Assembly (NCBI GenBank): GCA_034926635.1
Contig: JAYFQX010000024.1
Span: forward strand, 1-64,000
From: Christensenella sp034926635
GTDB taxonomy: Bacteria; Bacillota; Clostridia; Christensenellales; Christensenellaceae
DNA length: 64,000 nucleotides
Direction: 5' to 3'
Positions 20,600-30,648 of the stretch are shown here, one piece after another. The notes under the pieces are model-generated. The model saw only the letters and a list, made by a program, of their open reading frames with translations. It was not told where the DNA came from and made no database searches. The number at the start of each line of letters is the position of its first letter. Position 1 is the first letter of the stretch. Both the position numbers and the translations under genes were made by a program.

Positions 20600-23041
20600 T
20601 TACCTCACTTCGGAAAGCCGCCATATCTTTTCATTATATTCCTCAACCGTACGGTCTGCGCAAAAGCGCCATGATTGCGCCGTATTTTGTGCCGCCATCT
20701 TGTTCCACCGCTGTGCATCGGCATATGCCGCACACACGTTTTCATAGGTCTGGTCATAAGACGCAAAATCATAAAGCAGATAATAACGGTCGGCTCGGTC
20801 CATATCGCCAAACAAAAGGCTATGATATATCCCAGAAAAAGATCCTCCCGGCGCAGTCGGTAGACTGCCGTCTATCAGACGTTCCAACGCCATCCTGATA
20901 TTTGCGTTCTGCTGATAATAGTCTTCCGGTCTGTAACTGCAAAGCTGTTCCATCCGCGCGATCTCCCGATCGGTTGCTCCAAAAATAAAAATATTATCTC
21001 TTCCCACCGCTTCGAGAATCTCAATATTGGCGCCGTCCATCGTGCCGAGAGTTACTGCGCCGTTCATCATAAACTTCATGTTCCCGGTACCGGAAGCTTC
21101 CAGTCCTGCGGTCGAAATCTGTTCGCTGAGATCTGCCGCAGGGATCAATATCTCGGCTTCGGATACACTGTAATTCTCAATAAACACAACTTTCATCACA
21201 TCGCGGGTATCCGGGTCACCATTCACCATCTGTGCAACAGAGAGAATCAGGCTGATGATTTCTTTTGCGCGTGTATACCCCGGTGATGCCTTTGCCGCAA
21301 ACAAAAATGTAACCGGATGCATCGGCAGCGATGGATCCGCTTTTTTCATATTATACAGATGAAGAATATGCAGCACCTTCAAAAGCTGCCGCTTATATTC
21401 ATGAAGCCTCTTTGCCTGTACGTCAAACAAAGAATAAGGATCAATCTCCACGCCCTGCGTATTCTGCAAATGTGCGCACAAGCGTTGTTTGTTTTGCAGC
21501 TTCACCTGTGCGAAATCATCCAAAAACGCCTGTGTCCCGGCAAAATCGGCTATCCTTTGCATCTGTGTATAATCTTTTAAAAAACCGTCGCCAATATAAT
21601 CGCATAAAAGCCGGGTCAGAGGCTCGTTTGCCTTGGCAAGCCAGCGTCTATGCGTTACACCGTTTGTTATGCCGAGAAATTTATCTGGAAACGTAACATA
21701 AAAATTACGAAACAACCTCTCTTTTAAAATTCTCCCGTGTAACGCAGATACTCCGTTTACTTTTCCGCAAATCGCGGCACAAAGGTTTGCCATTCGAATT
21801 TGTCCATAGGCAACGATTGCCATATCACTGATTTTTTCCCATTCGCCTGGATACCGTTCCCACAGCCCCCCACAAAACTTTTCATTGATCACTTCAATGA
21901 TCTGATAAATTCGCGGCAGCAATGATCGCAGCAATTCCGCATTCCAGCTTTCCAGCCCCTCGGCAAGCACGGTATGGTTGGTATAATGGAAGATCTTTTG
22001 ACAAATATCCATCGCCTCATCCCAACCCATTGCCTCTTCATCCATCAAAATCCGCATCAGCTCCGGAATAGCAAGTGCCGGATGGGTATCGTTTATTTGT
22101 ACCGTAAAATGCGCGGGCAAGGTATGAAGATCCCCATAATGTTTCTTATGTTTATGTACCATATGCTGCATGGAGGCGGAAGCAAAAAAATAAAACTGTT
22201 TTAACCGAAGCTGTTTCCCTTGTTCATGGTTATCTCCGGGATATAAAACTTTGGAAATGACTTCGGCAAGCTCACGTTCCCGCATCGCCTGCGCATAATC
22301 GCCCCGGTTAAAGCATCCCATATCAATCCCTGTTTTGGCGCGTGCGCTCCAAAGCCGCAATGTTGCCGGCATTTCGCTTTTGTATCCAATCACAGGATAG
22401 TCATAGGGGACAGCAAATACACTGGAGCTATCCTTATACTGGATCTTAAGCCCATTTTCTGTCCAGACTTCTTCTATTTTCCCGCCAAATCGAATTTCTT
22501 CTTCGTCCTCCGGTCTTGGAATTTCCCAGACGTTTCCCGATTCCAGCCAATCATCGTCCATCTCAACTTGTTTTCCGTCCACAATACACTGTCGAAACAA
22601 CCCATGCTCATAGCGGATGCCACATCCTGTTACAGGTAAATCAAGCGTCGCAAGCGAATCTAAAAAACAGGCAGCCAAACGTCCCAGCCCTCCATTTCCG
22701 AGACCTGCATCGCGTTCCTGCCCTTCAATTTCTTCCAATGAAAAACCAAAATTCAAAAGCGCATCGCGGTATTCCGACATCAGCCCAAGGTTGATCAAAT
22801 TATTACCGAACGCCCTGCCCATTAAAAATTCAGCGGACAAATAATACAGACGTTTTTTTCCGTCTCGCACCAACTTTTGGTTTGCATTCATCCATTCTTC
22901 CACAATGCGGTCTCGTATGCTAAGGGCGCACGCCTGATAAACCTGTTCCTCTGTCGCTTCTTCCAGCGTCCGTCCAAAATGCCGGCGTAATTTGCCAAGA
23001 ATTTCCTCTTTTATCTTCTCTTTCTTTTGTTCTGTTTCCAT
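20600..23041 (-). CDS. glgP: Glycogen/alpha-glucan phosphorylase
   Basis: GlgP removes glucose units from alpha-1,4-glucan with phosphate to give glucose-1-phosphate. The 813-residue length is standard. The pyridoxal-phosphate signature is EASGTGNMKFMMNG, with the PLP-binding lysine near residue 660. LGNGGLGRLAACFLDS and GCGIRYEHGLF are other conserved blocks, as is RRWLAKANEPL. It lies downstream of glgA and a small acidic-protein gene. A terminator at 23070-23105 stands in front of it, so expression may depend on read-through or on an internal promoter, giving lower or separate control of breakdown relative to synthesis. Confidence 0.97.
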   Translation of the reverse strand: METEQKKEKIKEEILGKLRRHFGRTLEEATEEQVYQACALSIRDRIVEEWMNANQKLVRDGKKRLYYLSAEFLMGRAFGNNLINLGLMSEYRDALLNFGFSLEEIEGQERDAGLGNGGLGRLAACFLDSLATLDLPVTGCGIRYEHGLFRQCIVDGKQVEMDDDWLESGNVWEIPRPEDEEEIRFGGKIEEVWTENGLKIQYKDSSSVFAVPYDYPVIGYKSEMPATLRLWSARAKTGIDMGCFNRGDYAQAMRERELAEVISKVLYPGDNHEQGKQLRLKQFYFFASASMQHMVHKHKKHYGDLHTLPAHFTVQINDTHPALAIPELMRILMDEEAMGWDEAMDICQKIFHYTNHTVLAEGLESWNAELLRSLLPRIYQIIEVINEKFCGGLWERYPGEWEKISDMAIVAYGQIRMANLCAAICGKVNGVSALHGRILKERLFRNFYVTFPDKFLGITNGVTHRRWLAKANEPLTRLLCDYIGDGFLKDYTQMQRIADFAGTQAFLDDFAQVKLQNKQRLCAHLQNTQGVEIDPYSLFDVQAKRLHEYKRQLLKVLHILHLYNMKKADPSLPMHPVTFLFAAKASPGYTRAKEIISLILSVAQMVNGDPDTRDVMKVVFIENYSVSEAEILIPAADLSEQISTAGLEASGTGNMKFMMNGAVTLGTMDGANIEILEAVGRDNIFIFGATDREIARMEQLCSYRPEDYYQQNANIRMALERLIDGSLPTAPGGSFSGIYHSLLFGDMDRADRYYLLYDFASYDQTYENVCAAYADAQRWNKMAAQNTAQSWRFCADRTVEEYNEKIWRLSEVR

Positions 23042-23069
23042 TGCTGCCTTTCCTCTCTGTCTTCCCTGA

Positions 23070-23105
23070 AAAAGCCTGCCTCCGCCAAATACGGAAAACA
23101 GGCTT
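23070..23105 (-). terminator. Internal terminator between the acidic-protein gene and glgP
   Basis: On the minus strand AAAGCCTG and CAGGCTTT form an 8-bp stem with a further short pairing in the loop, followed by TTTC. It would partly separate the biosynthetic from the degradative half of the glycogen operon. Confidence 0.65.
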
Positions 23106-23110
23106 TATTA

Positions 23111-23404
23111 TTATGATCTATCTCGTTCTATTTCCGTGCGCAAAAAATCATCTTCTTCCGGCTCCGGTTCCGGCAAGCCGTTATCCAGTACGGCAAATGG
23201 ATCCGTTTCTTCCTCCGGGACAATCTGCGGCGGCTCTTTCTTACCACAATCATCCGATACCGGCACTACATAATCGTCTACATGCAGCGTATCATCTGAG
23301 GGCATTTCTTCTGTCTGGGCATCCAATTCCTCTGCAATTTGCTGTATCGCTTCTTTTTTTTTCGATCGTCTGTTCCAAAAAATATGATATCGTCGGCCTT
23401 CCAT
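23111..23404 (-). CDS. Small acidic protein of the glycogen operon, unknown
   Basis: Encodes 97 residues. The first 15 are basic and aromatic (YHIFWNRRSKKK). The rest is strongly acidic and probably disordered, with runs such as EEETDPF and EPEPEEDDFL. I recognise no domain. It lies 28 bp after glgA and is followed by a terminator, so it is translated within the glycogen synthesis unit. It could be a regulator or scaffold of glycogen enzymes, or only a fast-evolving linker gene. There is no direct evidence for either. Confidence 0.65.
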   Translation of the reverse strand: MEGRRYHIFWNRRSKKKEAIQQIAEELDAQTEEMPSDDTLHVDDYVVPVSDDCGKKEPPQIVPEEETDPFAVLDNGLPEPEPEEDDFLRTEIERDRS

Positions 23405-23431
23405 CTGTCTAATAACAATCCTTTCTTTTGA

Positions 23432-24868
23432 TTATCCCAGCAAGCTTTCGTACACCAGCATATATTTCTTTGCCGAACGATCAAACCCGTGGTCTATACT
23501 CATAGCAGCTTCAATCAAATGCACCATTGCAATCTTATCTTCGTATACGGTAAGCGCAAAACGAATGACATTCAGCATATCGTGCGCGTTATAATTGGTA
23601 AACGAAAATCCGTTCCCCTCCTGGCTATAGATGTTATACGGCTGCACAGTATCGATCAATCCTCCCGTTTCCCTCACAATCGGCAGCGTACCATACCGCT
23701 GCGCTATCATTTGAGAAATACCGCAAGGTTCAAACATAGACGGCATCAGCAAAAAGTCGCTTCCCGCATAAATACGGTGTGCAAGCGTATCACTATAACC
23801 AAGATAAACCGATGTCTTCCCCGGATAACGAGACGCAATATATTTAAAATAATTTTCATATTGTGCGTCACCGCTGCCAAGAAGTACAAACGCGACATCT
23901 TCATATAGTAACTCTTCCAATACTGCGCGCACCAAATCGAGCCCTTTTTGCTCAGTCAGCCGCGTCACCATACTGATCAGCGGCGTGCCTCCCGACATCT
24001 TCAGTCCCAGTTCGTCTGCCAGCACAGCTTTATTTTTGTATTTTCCCACAATATCATATCGGGTATAATTTTGTGCTATCTGCTCGTCAGTCTGCGGATC
24101 AAACTCATTGGTGTCAATGCCATTTACAATCCCAATTAAATCATTTTGACGCAGCTGCAGCACCCCCTCCATTCCCCTGCCATAATAAGGGTCCAGAATT
24201 TCGCGTGCATAAGTCGGACTGACCGTTGTAATTTTATCTGCAAACAGAAGTCCTGCCTTCATCATATTGGCACTGCCATACGCCTCGATGTATTCCTGCG
24301 TTAAATATTTCTCCTCCACGCCCAAAAGATCGCGCGCCAGCGCAAAAGAAATCTGTCCTTGATACTGCAGGTTGTGGATCGTAAGCACTGTCTTTAGTTT
24401 CCCCTGTGGTTTCTCAGCATATTGCGTTTTCAGCAAAAACGGGATCATCGCCGTATGCCAGTCATTCACGTGCAGAATATCCGGTTCAAAATCAAGGTAC
24501 GGAAGCGCCTCTAAAACAGCACGGCAAAAATAAGCATATTGCTCGGCCTCTGCCTCACCGCCTTTGTAGATGCAATATCCAAAGTAATATTCATTGTCAA
24601 TAAAATAGTAGGTAATTCCATCCTTTTGTAAGGACTCGATCCCCATATAAAGACTCCGCCATCCAAGGTTGATATTCATGGCAGCGATTACTTTCATTTC
24701 ACTCCCATAATTTTGGCGGATCACCCCATGCAGTGGCAAAATCACGCGAACGTCCGCACCCTGTTTGCAAAGCGCAGCAGGCAAAGCCCCAACGACATCC
24801 GCAAGCCCTCCTGTTTTTGCAAAAGGCGCACATTCTGCCGCAGCAATTAAAATCTTCGGCTTACTCAT
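23432..24868 (-). CDS. glgA: Glycogen synthase (ADP-glucose)
   Basis: A GT5-family glucosyltransferase that extends alpha-1,4-glucan from ADP-glucose. The ADP-glucose-binding motif KTGGLADVVGALP is near residue 18, and the C-terminal GT-B domain shows MVTRLTEQKGLDL and MPSMFEPCGISQM followed by RETGGLIDTV. The length of 478 residues is normal. The start codon overlaps the glgD stop by 4 bp (ATGA), consistent with coupled translation. It works with GlgC/GlgD, which supply ADP-glucose, and with GlgB, which branches the product. Confidence 0.97.
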   Translation of the reverse strand: MSKPKILIAAAECAPFAKTGGLADVVGALPAALCKQGADVRVILPLHGVIRQNYGSEMKVIAAMNINLGWRSLYMGIESLQKDGITYYFIDNEYYFGYCIYKGGEAEAEQYAYFCRAVLEALPYLDFEPDILHVNDWHTAMIPFLLKTQYAEKPQGKLKTVLTIHNLQYQGQISFALARDLLGVEEKYLTQEYIEAYGSANMMKAGLLFADKITTVSPTYAREILDPYYGRGMEGVLQLRQNDLIGIVNGIDTNEFDPQTDEQIAQNYTRYDIVGKYKNKAVLADELGLKMSGGTPLISMVTRLTEQKGLDLVRAVLEELLYEDVAFVLLGSGDAQYENYFKYIASRYPGKTSVYLGYSDTLAHRIYAGSDFLLMPSMFEPCGISQMIAQRYGTLPIVRETGGLIDTVQPYNIYSQEGNGFSFTNYNAHDMLNVIRFALTVYEDKIAMVHLIEAAMSIDHGFDRSAKKYMLVYESLLG

Positions 24869-25992
24869 ACAATCGCTCCCTTCCGGATGATTACCGGGAA
24901 TCCTTCATCGCCGATCAGCCTTCTGCCCTGCCGGATATTAACCGATTTATCCAGTATTACGTATTCCAGATTGGAATTATTATAGATTTCACTGTTCTGC
25001 ATAATAATACAATTCTTAATTTTTGCACCCTTGCCTACATATACGCCACGAAACAAGATGCTGTTCTCCACTTCACCTTCAATCACGCAGCCGTTTGCGA
25101 CCAGCGAATTTTTCACCTTTGAACTGCGCGCATACTTTGCGGGAACCTCATCCTTAATTTTGGTATAAATCTGGTTACCGCTGTAAAACAGATCTTTTTG
25201 AACCTCCGTATCAAGAAAATCCATATTTAGTTTATAATAAGACGCAACCGAATGCAGCCTGCCTACATAACCTTTGTGCTCATAAGCCATAATTTTTAAG
25301 CGGTTTAAATTACCCATCAATAAATCACTGACAAAATTGTATTTTCCGCGCGATGCGCAATCCTCCACAAGATATTCCAGAAGATCCTTACGTATAACAT
25401 AGGTATCCATACCTACTTTGGTAGAATCCGTGATGGAAGCGTTTGTTTCCAAATCCGTTACACGCCCATCGACATTGACATGCAGCCGTACATCGTTATA
25501 CCGTTCCCCTTTATAAGCATCCTGCGGTTCTTCGTTATATAACATGGTAATATCCGCGCCGGTATCAATATGCCTTTCTACAATATCGTCGAACGTCCTA
25601 TTATAAATCGTAAAAGAACCCGATAAGACACAGTATTGCTGTTTTGTGCGCAAAATATAGCTCATCACGCCTTTGATCGCGTCTACTACGCCGCGGTAAG
25701 ACCCCATGTTTTCTGCACTGGAAAACGGAGGCAGGATAAACAATCCATCGTTTTTCCGCGAGAGATCCCATTCTTTTCCGGAACCCAAATGATCCATCAA
25801 AGAATGGTAACTACGCTGCGCGATGACGCCGACATTCCGAATCCCCGAATTTACCATATTAGATAAAATAAAATCAATCGTCCGATATCTTCCCGCAACG
25901 GGAAGCGCGCCTACCGTCCGCAAATAAACCAGTTCCCTCAGGTTAATATTCTGTTCTCCAGCATAGATCAGGCCAAATGTATCCCTTAACAT
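24865..25992 (-). CDS. glgD: Glucose-1-phosphate adenylyltransferase-like subunit GlgD
   Basis: Encodes 375 residues and resembles GlgC, but the N-terminal pyrophosphorylase loop is altered (IYAGEQNINLRELVYLRTVG in place of GGxGxRLxxLTxxRAKPA). This is the mark of GlgD, the partner subunit found with GlgC in Bacillota, where it raises the activity of GlgC. GRYRTIDFILSNMVNSGI keeps the sugar-binding region, and the C-terminal left-handed beta-helix is present (CVIEGEVENSILFRGVYVG). It overlaps glgC by 7 bp and glgA by 4 bp. It is probably catalytically weak or inactive alone. Confidence 0.95.
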   Translation of the reverse strand: MLRDTFGLIYAGEQNINLRELVYLRTVGALPVAGRYRTIDFILSNMVNSGIRNVGVIAQRSYHSLMDHLGSGKEWDLSRKNDGLFILPPFSSAENMGSYRGVVDAIKGVMSYILRTKQQYCVLSGSFTIYNRTFDDIVERHIDTGADITMLYNEEPQDAYKGERYNDVRLHVNVDGRVTDLETNASITDSTKVGMDTYVIRKDLLEYLVEDCASRGKYNFVSDLLMGNLNRLKIMAYEHKGYVGRLHSVASYYKLNMDFLDTEVQKDLFYSGNQIYTKIKDEVPAKYARSSKVKNSLVANGCVIEGEVENSILFRGVYVGKGAKIKNCIIMQNSEIYNNSNLEYVILDKSVNIRQGRRLIGDEGFPVIIRKGAIV

Positions 25993-27197
25993 GATTTATC
26001 CCCCCCTGCTGTTTTCCTGATAATACGTTTTGCGGGAATGCTTTCTCCCGCCGCAATGGTTACGCCTTCTTTGATGGTAGTACGTGTGCCAATAACCGTA
26101 ATCGCACCGCCTCCGCCAATTTTGACGTCGTCTTCCACCTGCACTTCCTCATCGATCATACTCATAAATATCCGGCTGTCCTTGCCAATCACCGTATCTT
26201 GCATAATAATACTGTCACGCACCAGCGCGCCGGGTTTTACAATCACTCCCGCCGAAAGGACGCTGTTTTCCACCGTCCCGTAAATATAACAGCCCTCAGA
26301 AACCATACTGTTTGTAATTTTTGCGTTTTCCGCCACATAATGCGGCGGTTTGTTTGGGTTTCTTGAAAAAATTCTCCAGGAATCATCATATAGATTGAGC
26401 TCGGGATCATCTTTCAAAAGCGCCATGTTTGCTTCCCAAAGTGAGTCGATCGTCCCAACGTCCTTCCAATATCCTCGAAATGGATAAGCAAATAATTTTT
26501 CTCCATTTTTTAGCATTTTCGGGATAATGTTCTTTCCAAAATCATTGGACGATCTTTCATCTTTTGAATCCTCTATCAGATATTGCCGAATTTTTTTCCA
26601 GTCAAAAACATAAACCCCCATAGAAGCCATATTGTTCTTTGGATTTTTGGGTTTTTCCTCAAACTCTTCTATCTGCAAGTTTTCATCTGTGTTCATAATC
26701 CCAAACCGAGGCGCCTCTTCCATCGGTACCTCGATGACAGCGATCGTAGCGTCCGCGCCATGTTCCTGGTGGAACTGGATCATGTTGCTGTAATCCATCT
26801 TATAAATATGGTCTCCCGAAAGCACCAGGATATAATCTGGATCATATTGCTCAATAAAATAAATATTCTGGAAGATTGCGTTTGCCGTACCGGAATACCA
26901 TTCCCCGCGTTCCCCCTTCACAAAAGGCGGAAGCACAAACGCACCTCCTGTAATCCCATCTAAATCCCACGGCGAGCCCGTTCCAATGTATGCGTTTAAT
27001 TCTAGCGGCTCATACTGCGTTAACACGCCGACCGTATCAATCCCCGAGTGAATACAATTGGAAAGCGGGAAATCAATGATCCTGTATTTTCCCCCATAAG
27101 TAACGGCGGGCTTTGCTCGCAGTTTTGTCAGTACTCCCAGCCTGCTGCCCTGTCCTCCGGCAAGTAGCATTGCAATACATTTTTTCTTTTTGATCAT
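25986..27197 (-). CDS. glgC: Glucose-1-phosphate adenylyltransferase (ADP-glucose pyrophosphorylase)
   Basis: GlgC makes ADP-glucose and pyrophosphate from ATP and glucose-1-phosphate, the committed step of glycogen synthesis. The catalytic loop GGQGSRLGVLTKLRAKPAV is intact. So are KYRIIDFPLSNC, the metal-binding LSGDHIYKMDY and the glucose-1-phosphate region FEEKPKNPK. The C-terminal beta-helix domain contains repeated hexapeptides. The protein has 403 residues. It overlaps glgB by 4 bp upstream and glgD by 7 bp downstream, so the GlgC and GlgD subunits should be made in step. Confidence 0.97.
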   Translation of the reverse strand: MIKKKKCIAMLLAGGQGSRLGVLTKLRAKPAVTYGGKYRIIDFPLSNCIHSGIDTVGVLTQYEPLELNAYIGTGSPWDLDGITGGAFVLPPFVKGERGEWYSGTANAIFQNIYFIEQYDPDYILVLSGDHIYKMDYSNMIQFHQEHGADATIAVIEVPMEEAPRFGIMNTDENLQIEEFEEKPKNPKNNMASMGVYVFDWKKIRQYLIEDSKDERSSNDFGKNIIPKMLKNGEKLFAYPFRGYWKDVGTIDSLWEANMALLKDDPELNLYDDSWRIFSRNPNKPPHYVAENAKITNSMVSEGCYIYGTVENSVLSAGVIVKPGALVRDSIIMQDTVIGKDSRIFMSMIDEEVQVEDDVKIGGGGAITVIGTRTTIKEGVTIAAGESIPAKRIIRKTAGGDKSC

Positions 27198-29110
27198 TTT
27201 GACTCATCCCCCTTCGCCTCTTTTTTGTTTGCCGTAAATTCATAATATAGCGCGGATAACGGAGGCAGCGTAACGGCAGCGCGGTCCTCCATTCCGTTCA
27301 TTCCTTTTATCTGCGTAGATACTTGCTTTTTGACCTGTACGCCGCTGCCGCCAAAGTCCGCGGCGTCGCTGTTTAAAATAAGTTTCAAGTTACCGTCCTC
27401 CGGCATAGCAACCAGGTAATCCGCCCGTGCGACCGGTGTAAAATTAGCAATACACACAACCCGCCGCTCTCCTGCGCTGCGCATAAAAGCATACACACTG
27501 CGACTGGCATCGTCTACATTCAGCCAAGTAAAACCGTCCCAGCTGTCGTCTATCTCAAATAGTGCCCTATGCGACCGGTATACCCGGTTTAATTCCCGGA
27601 CATATTTTTGCATTCCCGCATGCGAATCATATTCTAATAAAAACCAATCAAGTTGCTTTTGATAATCCCATTCAATGAACTGCGCAAACTCGTCCCCCAT
27701 AAACATCAGCTTTTTGCCGGGGTGCGCAAACATAAACCCGTAAAGCGCCCGCAGCGCCGCAAATTTTTGGTCGTATTCGCCAAACATCTTATCGATCATG
27801 GACTTTTTGCCGTGTACCACCTCGTCGTGCGAGTACGGTAAAATGTAGTTTTCCGAAAAAGCATAATACATGGAAAAAGTCATTTTATTATGCTCAAACT
27901 GCCGAAAATAATGATCCATTGACATATAATCAAGCGTATCATGCATAAAGCCCATATTCCACTTAAACGTAAAACCGAGTCCCCCGTCATACGGTGGTTT
28001 GGTGATCATGGGAAACGCCGTGCTTTCCTCCGCGATCGTCATTGCACCCGGGTATCCTGTCAGCACCGCACTGTTGGCTTTACGCAAAAACTCGACTGCA
28101 TGCCTGTCAATATTCCCGCCGTCTTCATCCGGCACAAAATATCCATCCCTCGCATAGTCTAGGTAAAGTATGGAAGTAACGGCATCCACACGCAAACCGT
28201 CAATATGGTAACGATCCATAAAGAACATGGCGTTGGAGACCAAAAAGCTGACGACCTCCGGCCTTCCATAATTAAAAATCAGCGTACCCCATTGCGGATG
28301 TTCCCGCTGCAAAACATTTTCATGCTCAAAAAGCCGCGTGCCATCAAATTTTGCCAATCCGTGTTCGTCTTTTGGAAAATGACCGGGCACCCAGTCTAAA
28401 ATCACGCCAATCCCGCGCGCATGAAGTTTATCCACAAAATACATGAAGTCCTGCGGCGTCCCATAACGCGAAGTCACCGCATAAAAGCCCGTCACCTGAT
28501 ATCCCCATGAGCCATCATAAGGATGCTCCGCAACAGGCATTAATTCAACATGCGTATATCCCATGTTTTCAACATAATCAGCCAGTTCATCTGCTACTTC
28601 ACGAAAACTCGGAAAGCGATAGCCCTCTTTGGTATGCCAAGATCCTATGTTTAATTCATAGATGGAAACTGCATCACGAAGTGGGTTTTGCTTTGCACGC
28701 TTTTTTAAATACGCACCGTCATGCCATTCATATCCGTCAAGGCTCCATACTTTAGATGCCGTTGCCGGTCGCACCTCGCAGTGGAACGCAAACGGATCAC
28801 TCTTCAAAATACGGCTTCCATCATAACCATGGACCGCATATTTGTAGTTTTCACCGTCCGAAAGCCCTGGGACAAAAGCAACCCACACACCGTTTTTATA
28901 CCATTCCATCGGCGTTGCAGCGGCATCCCACGCATTAAAGTCGCCTACTACGCTCACCGAACGCGCATTCGGCGCCCATACGCAAAATCGATGCATCCCC
29001 AACTTTTTGATATAATGACACCCAAAGAGTTCATACGCTCTTTGTGCCTGCCCGGTGTTGAACAGATAAATATCATCTTCCGGCAAATATTGCTTACAAG
29101 TATCCTTCAT
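27194..29110 (-). CDS. glgB: 1,4-alpha-glucan branching enzyme
   Basis: A GH13 enzyme (638 residues) that cuts alpha-1,4-glucan and rejoins the piece through an alpha-1,6 bond. The CBM48 domain is N-terminal (FCVWAPNARSVSVVGDFNAW). The barrel shows DWVPGHFPKD, GLRVDAVTSILYLDY with the nucleophile Asp, AEESTAFP with the catalytic Glu and LPYSHDEVVHGK with the third Asp. A C-terminal all-beta domain completes it. The length is typical of the shorter Bacillota GlgB. It begins 94 bp after pgi, in a gap that holds a hairpin, and ends overlapping glgC. Confidence 0.97.
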   Translation of the reverse strand: MKDTCKQYLPEDDIYLFNTGQAQRAYELFGCHYIKKLGMHRFCVWAPNARSVSVVGDFNAWDAAATPMEWYKNGVWVAFVPGLSDGENYKYAVHGYDGSRILKSDPFAFHCEVRPATASKVWSLDGYEWHDGAYLKKRAKQNPLRDAVSIYELNIGSWHTKEGYRFPSFREVADELADYVENMGYTHVELMPVAEHPYDGSWGYQVTGFYAVTSRYGTPQDFMYFVDKLHARGIGVILDWVPGHFPKDEHGLAKFDGTRLFEHENVLQREHPQWGTLIFNYGRPEVVSFLVSNAMFFMDRYHIDGLRVDAVTSILYLDYARDGYFVPDEDGGNIDRHAVEFLRKANSAVLTGYPGAMTIAEESTAFPMITKPPYDGGLGFTFKWNMGFMHDTLDYMSMDHYFRQFEHNKMTFSMYYAFSENYILPYSHDEVVHGKKSMIDKMFGEYDQKFAALRALYGFMFAHPGKKLMFMGDEFAQFIEWDYQKQLDWFLLEYDSHAGMQKYVRELNRVYRSHRALFEIDDSWDGFTWLNVDDASRSVYAFMRSAGERRVVCIANFTPVARADYLVAMPEDGNLKLILNSDAADFGGSGVQVKKQVSTQIKGMNGMEDRAAVTLPPLSALYYEFTANKKEAKGDESK

Positions 29111-29156
29111 GGCTGTAACGCATCCTTCCTGTCACACTCAACGAGCCGCATTACTG

Positions 29157-29185
29157 CGGAAAGAAGCTATCGCTGCTTCTTTCCG
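29157..29185 (-). other. Intercistronic hairpin between pgi and glgB
   Basis: CGGAAAGAAGC and GCTTCTTTCCG form an 11-bp perfect stem around a 7-nt loop. No U-tract follows on the minus strand, so processing or mRNA stabilisation is likelier than termination. Confidence 0.5.
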
Positions 29186-29204
29186 TATTCCATTGGTTAC
29201 ACAA

Positions 29205-30593
29205 TCAAATCTCGTAAATAAATTGTCCGTCTTTTCCTTTTTCCTGGCTTAATTCTCCGGCTTTTTCTTCATAACCTTGTCTGCCCATTAATGCAAACGT
29301 TGCGATTTTTCCTTCTTCTACGCCCGGCTGATCAAACGCATTGATCTCCAAAAACTCCCCGGCGGCTGCAGTCGCCATTTCCAGTAAGAAAATCAATCCG
29401 CCGATTTCTTTCGCGTCCATCTCTGAAAGCGTAATCCGCATGTTCATTTTTCCTGCTTTGGTTACGGCATATTCCGTCGCGCGCATTTCCGAGGCAATCA
29501 GCTTACCGATAGACTGTCCCTGCAGATAAGATGCGTCCAGCACGTTAATCGGCGTCTGTGGGATCGTAATATCCGTGTGGAATTTCTCTACTTTAATAAA
29601 CGAAATAATTTTATCAAACGGCCCTTCTGTGTAAAGCTGTACCTGAGAATGCTGATCCGTCACGCCAAGCGCCCGCACCGGGGTTTGTCCGGTAAACACT
29701 TCGCTTCCGTTGTTTCCAAAATGTTTTCCGAGGGATTCCGCCCAAAGCTGCGCATACCATTCTGCCATATTTGCAAGACCGTCCGCATACGGCATCATCA
29801 CGGAGATATTCACCCCGTTTTTCATAGCCGCACAATAAAGGAGTGCGTACATATACGCCGGGTTCTCTTGCAGATTTTCTTTGCTACAAGCCTTATCCAT
29901 CTCTGCAGCGCCGGCTAAAAGCGCGTCGATATCGATGTTAAGAACCGCCGCAGAAAGCATCCCCACCGGGCATAAAACGGAAAATCTTCCGCCTACGCCA
30001 TCGGGCACGGTATATGTTTTAAACGCATATTCCCTGCATATTTTTTTCATAATACCATTTTCTTTGTCAGTGGTAACAATCAGGTGTTCTTTATAAGCGT
30101 CACCAACCGCCTCTTTTAATTTGGTCACCACGATCATAAACTGCGACATGGTTTCTACTGTATTACCGCTTTTTGTGATGACATGGAAACAGGTTTTTCG
30201 GATATCGATCACATCAAAAAGTGCGTTAATTCCATCCGGATCAACGTTATCTACCACATAAAACCGTACGCCGCCGCGTTTTTCTTTCGAAAGCTCGTTA
30301 TACCTCAAATTCTTAAGACCGGTAAAGAGCGCCTTAGAACCAAGAGCGCTTCCGCCGATCCCTAACACGACAAAATTCTCATAATCACGATTAATACGCT
30401 GCGCTTCCGCCTTCATGTCCTGAATTATTTCTCCCTGGTTATAGGGCAGGCTGCGCCAAGCCATTGCGTTTTTCTTTTCTTCCATTTGTTGATGAACCGC
30501 CGGAATCCTTTTTTTCATCTCCGCAATTTGCGCGTCGCTTATCCCATGTTCACCGACGTTCTTTTCAAGCATATTGTTAAAATCAATTTTCAT
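29205..30593 (-). CDS. pgi: Glucose-6-phosphate isomerase
   Basis: Interconverts glucose-6-phosphate and fructose-6-phosphate. Conserved blocks include VVLGIGGSALGSKAL near residue 75, FHVITKSGNTVETMSQF, DGVGGRFSVLCPVGM and GQTPVRALGVTDQHSQVQLY. The 462-residue length is that of the shorter Gram-positive PGI. GGAGGT precedes the ATG. Its place between malQ and glgB ties glycogen turnover to central glycolysis: glucose-6-phosphate made from glucan re-enters as fructose-6-phosphate. A phosphoglucomutase, which would be needed to close the cycle, is not in the window. Confidence 0.97.
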   Translation of the reverse strand: MKIDFNNMLEKNVGEHGISDAQIAEMKKRIPAVHQQMEEKKNAMAWRSLPYNQGEIIQDMKAEAQRINRDYENFVVLGIGGSALGSKALFTGLKNLRYNELSKEKRGGVRFYVVDNVDPDGINALFDVIDIRKTCFHVITKSGNTVETMSQFMIVVTKLKEAVGDAYKEHLIVTTDKENGIMKKICREYAFKTYTVPDGVGGRFSVLCPVGMLSAAVLNIDIDALLAGAAEMDKACSKENLQENPAYMYALLYCAAMKNGVNISVMMPYADGLANMAEWYAQLWAESLGKHFGNNGSEVFTGQTPVRALGVTDQHSQVQLYTEGPFDKIISFIKVEKFHTDITIPQTPINVLDASYLQGQSIGKLIASEMRATEYAVTKAGKMNMRITLSEMDAKEIGGLIFLLEMATAAAGEFLEINAFDQPGVEEGKIATFALMGRQGYEEKAGELSQEKGKDGQFIYEI

Positions 30594-30648
30594 TTTTACT
30601 ACCTCCGTAATTATCTTCCTGATATTTTGATATATAAACCTTAAGCTA

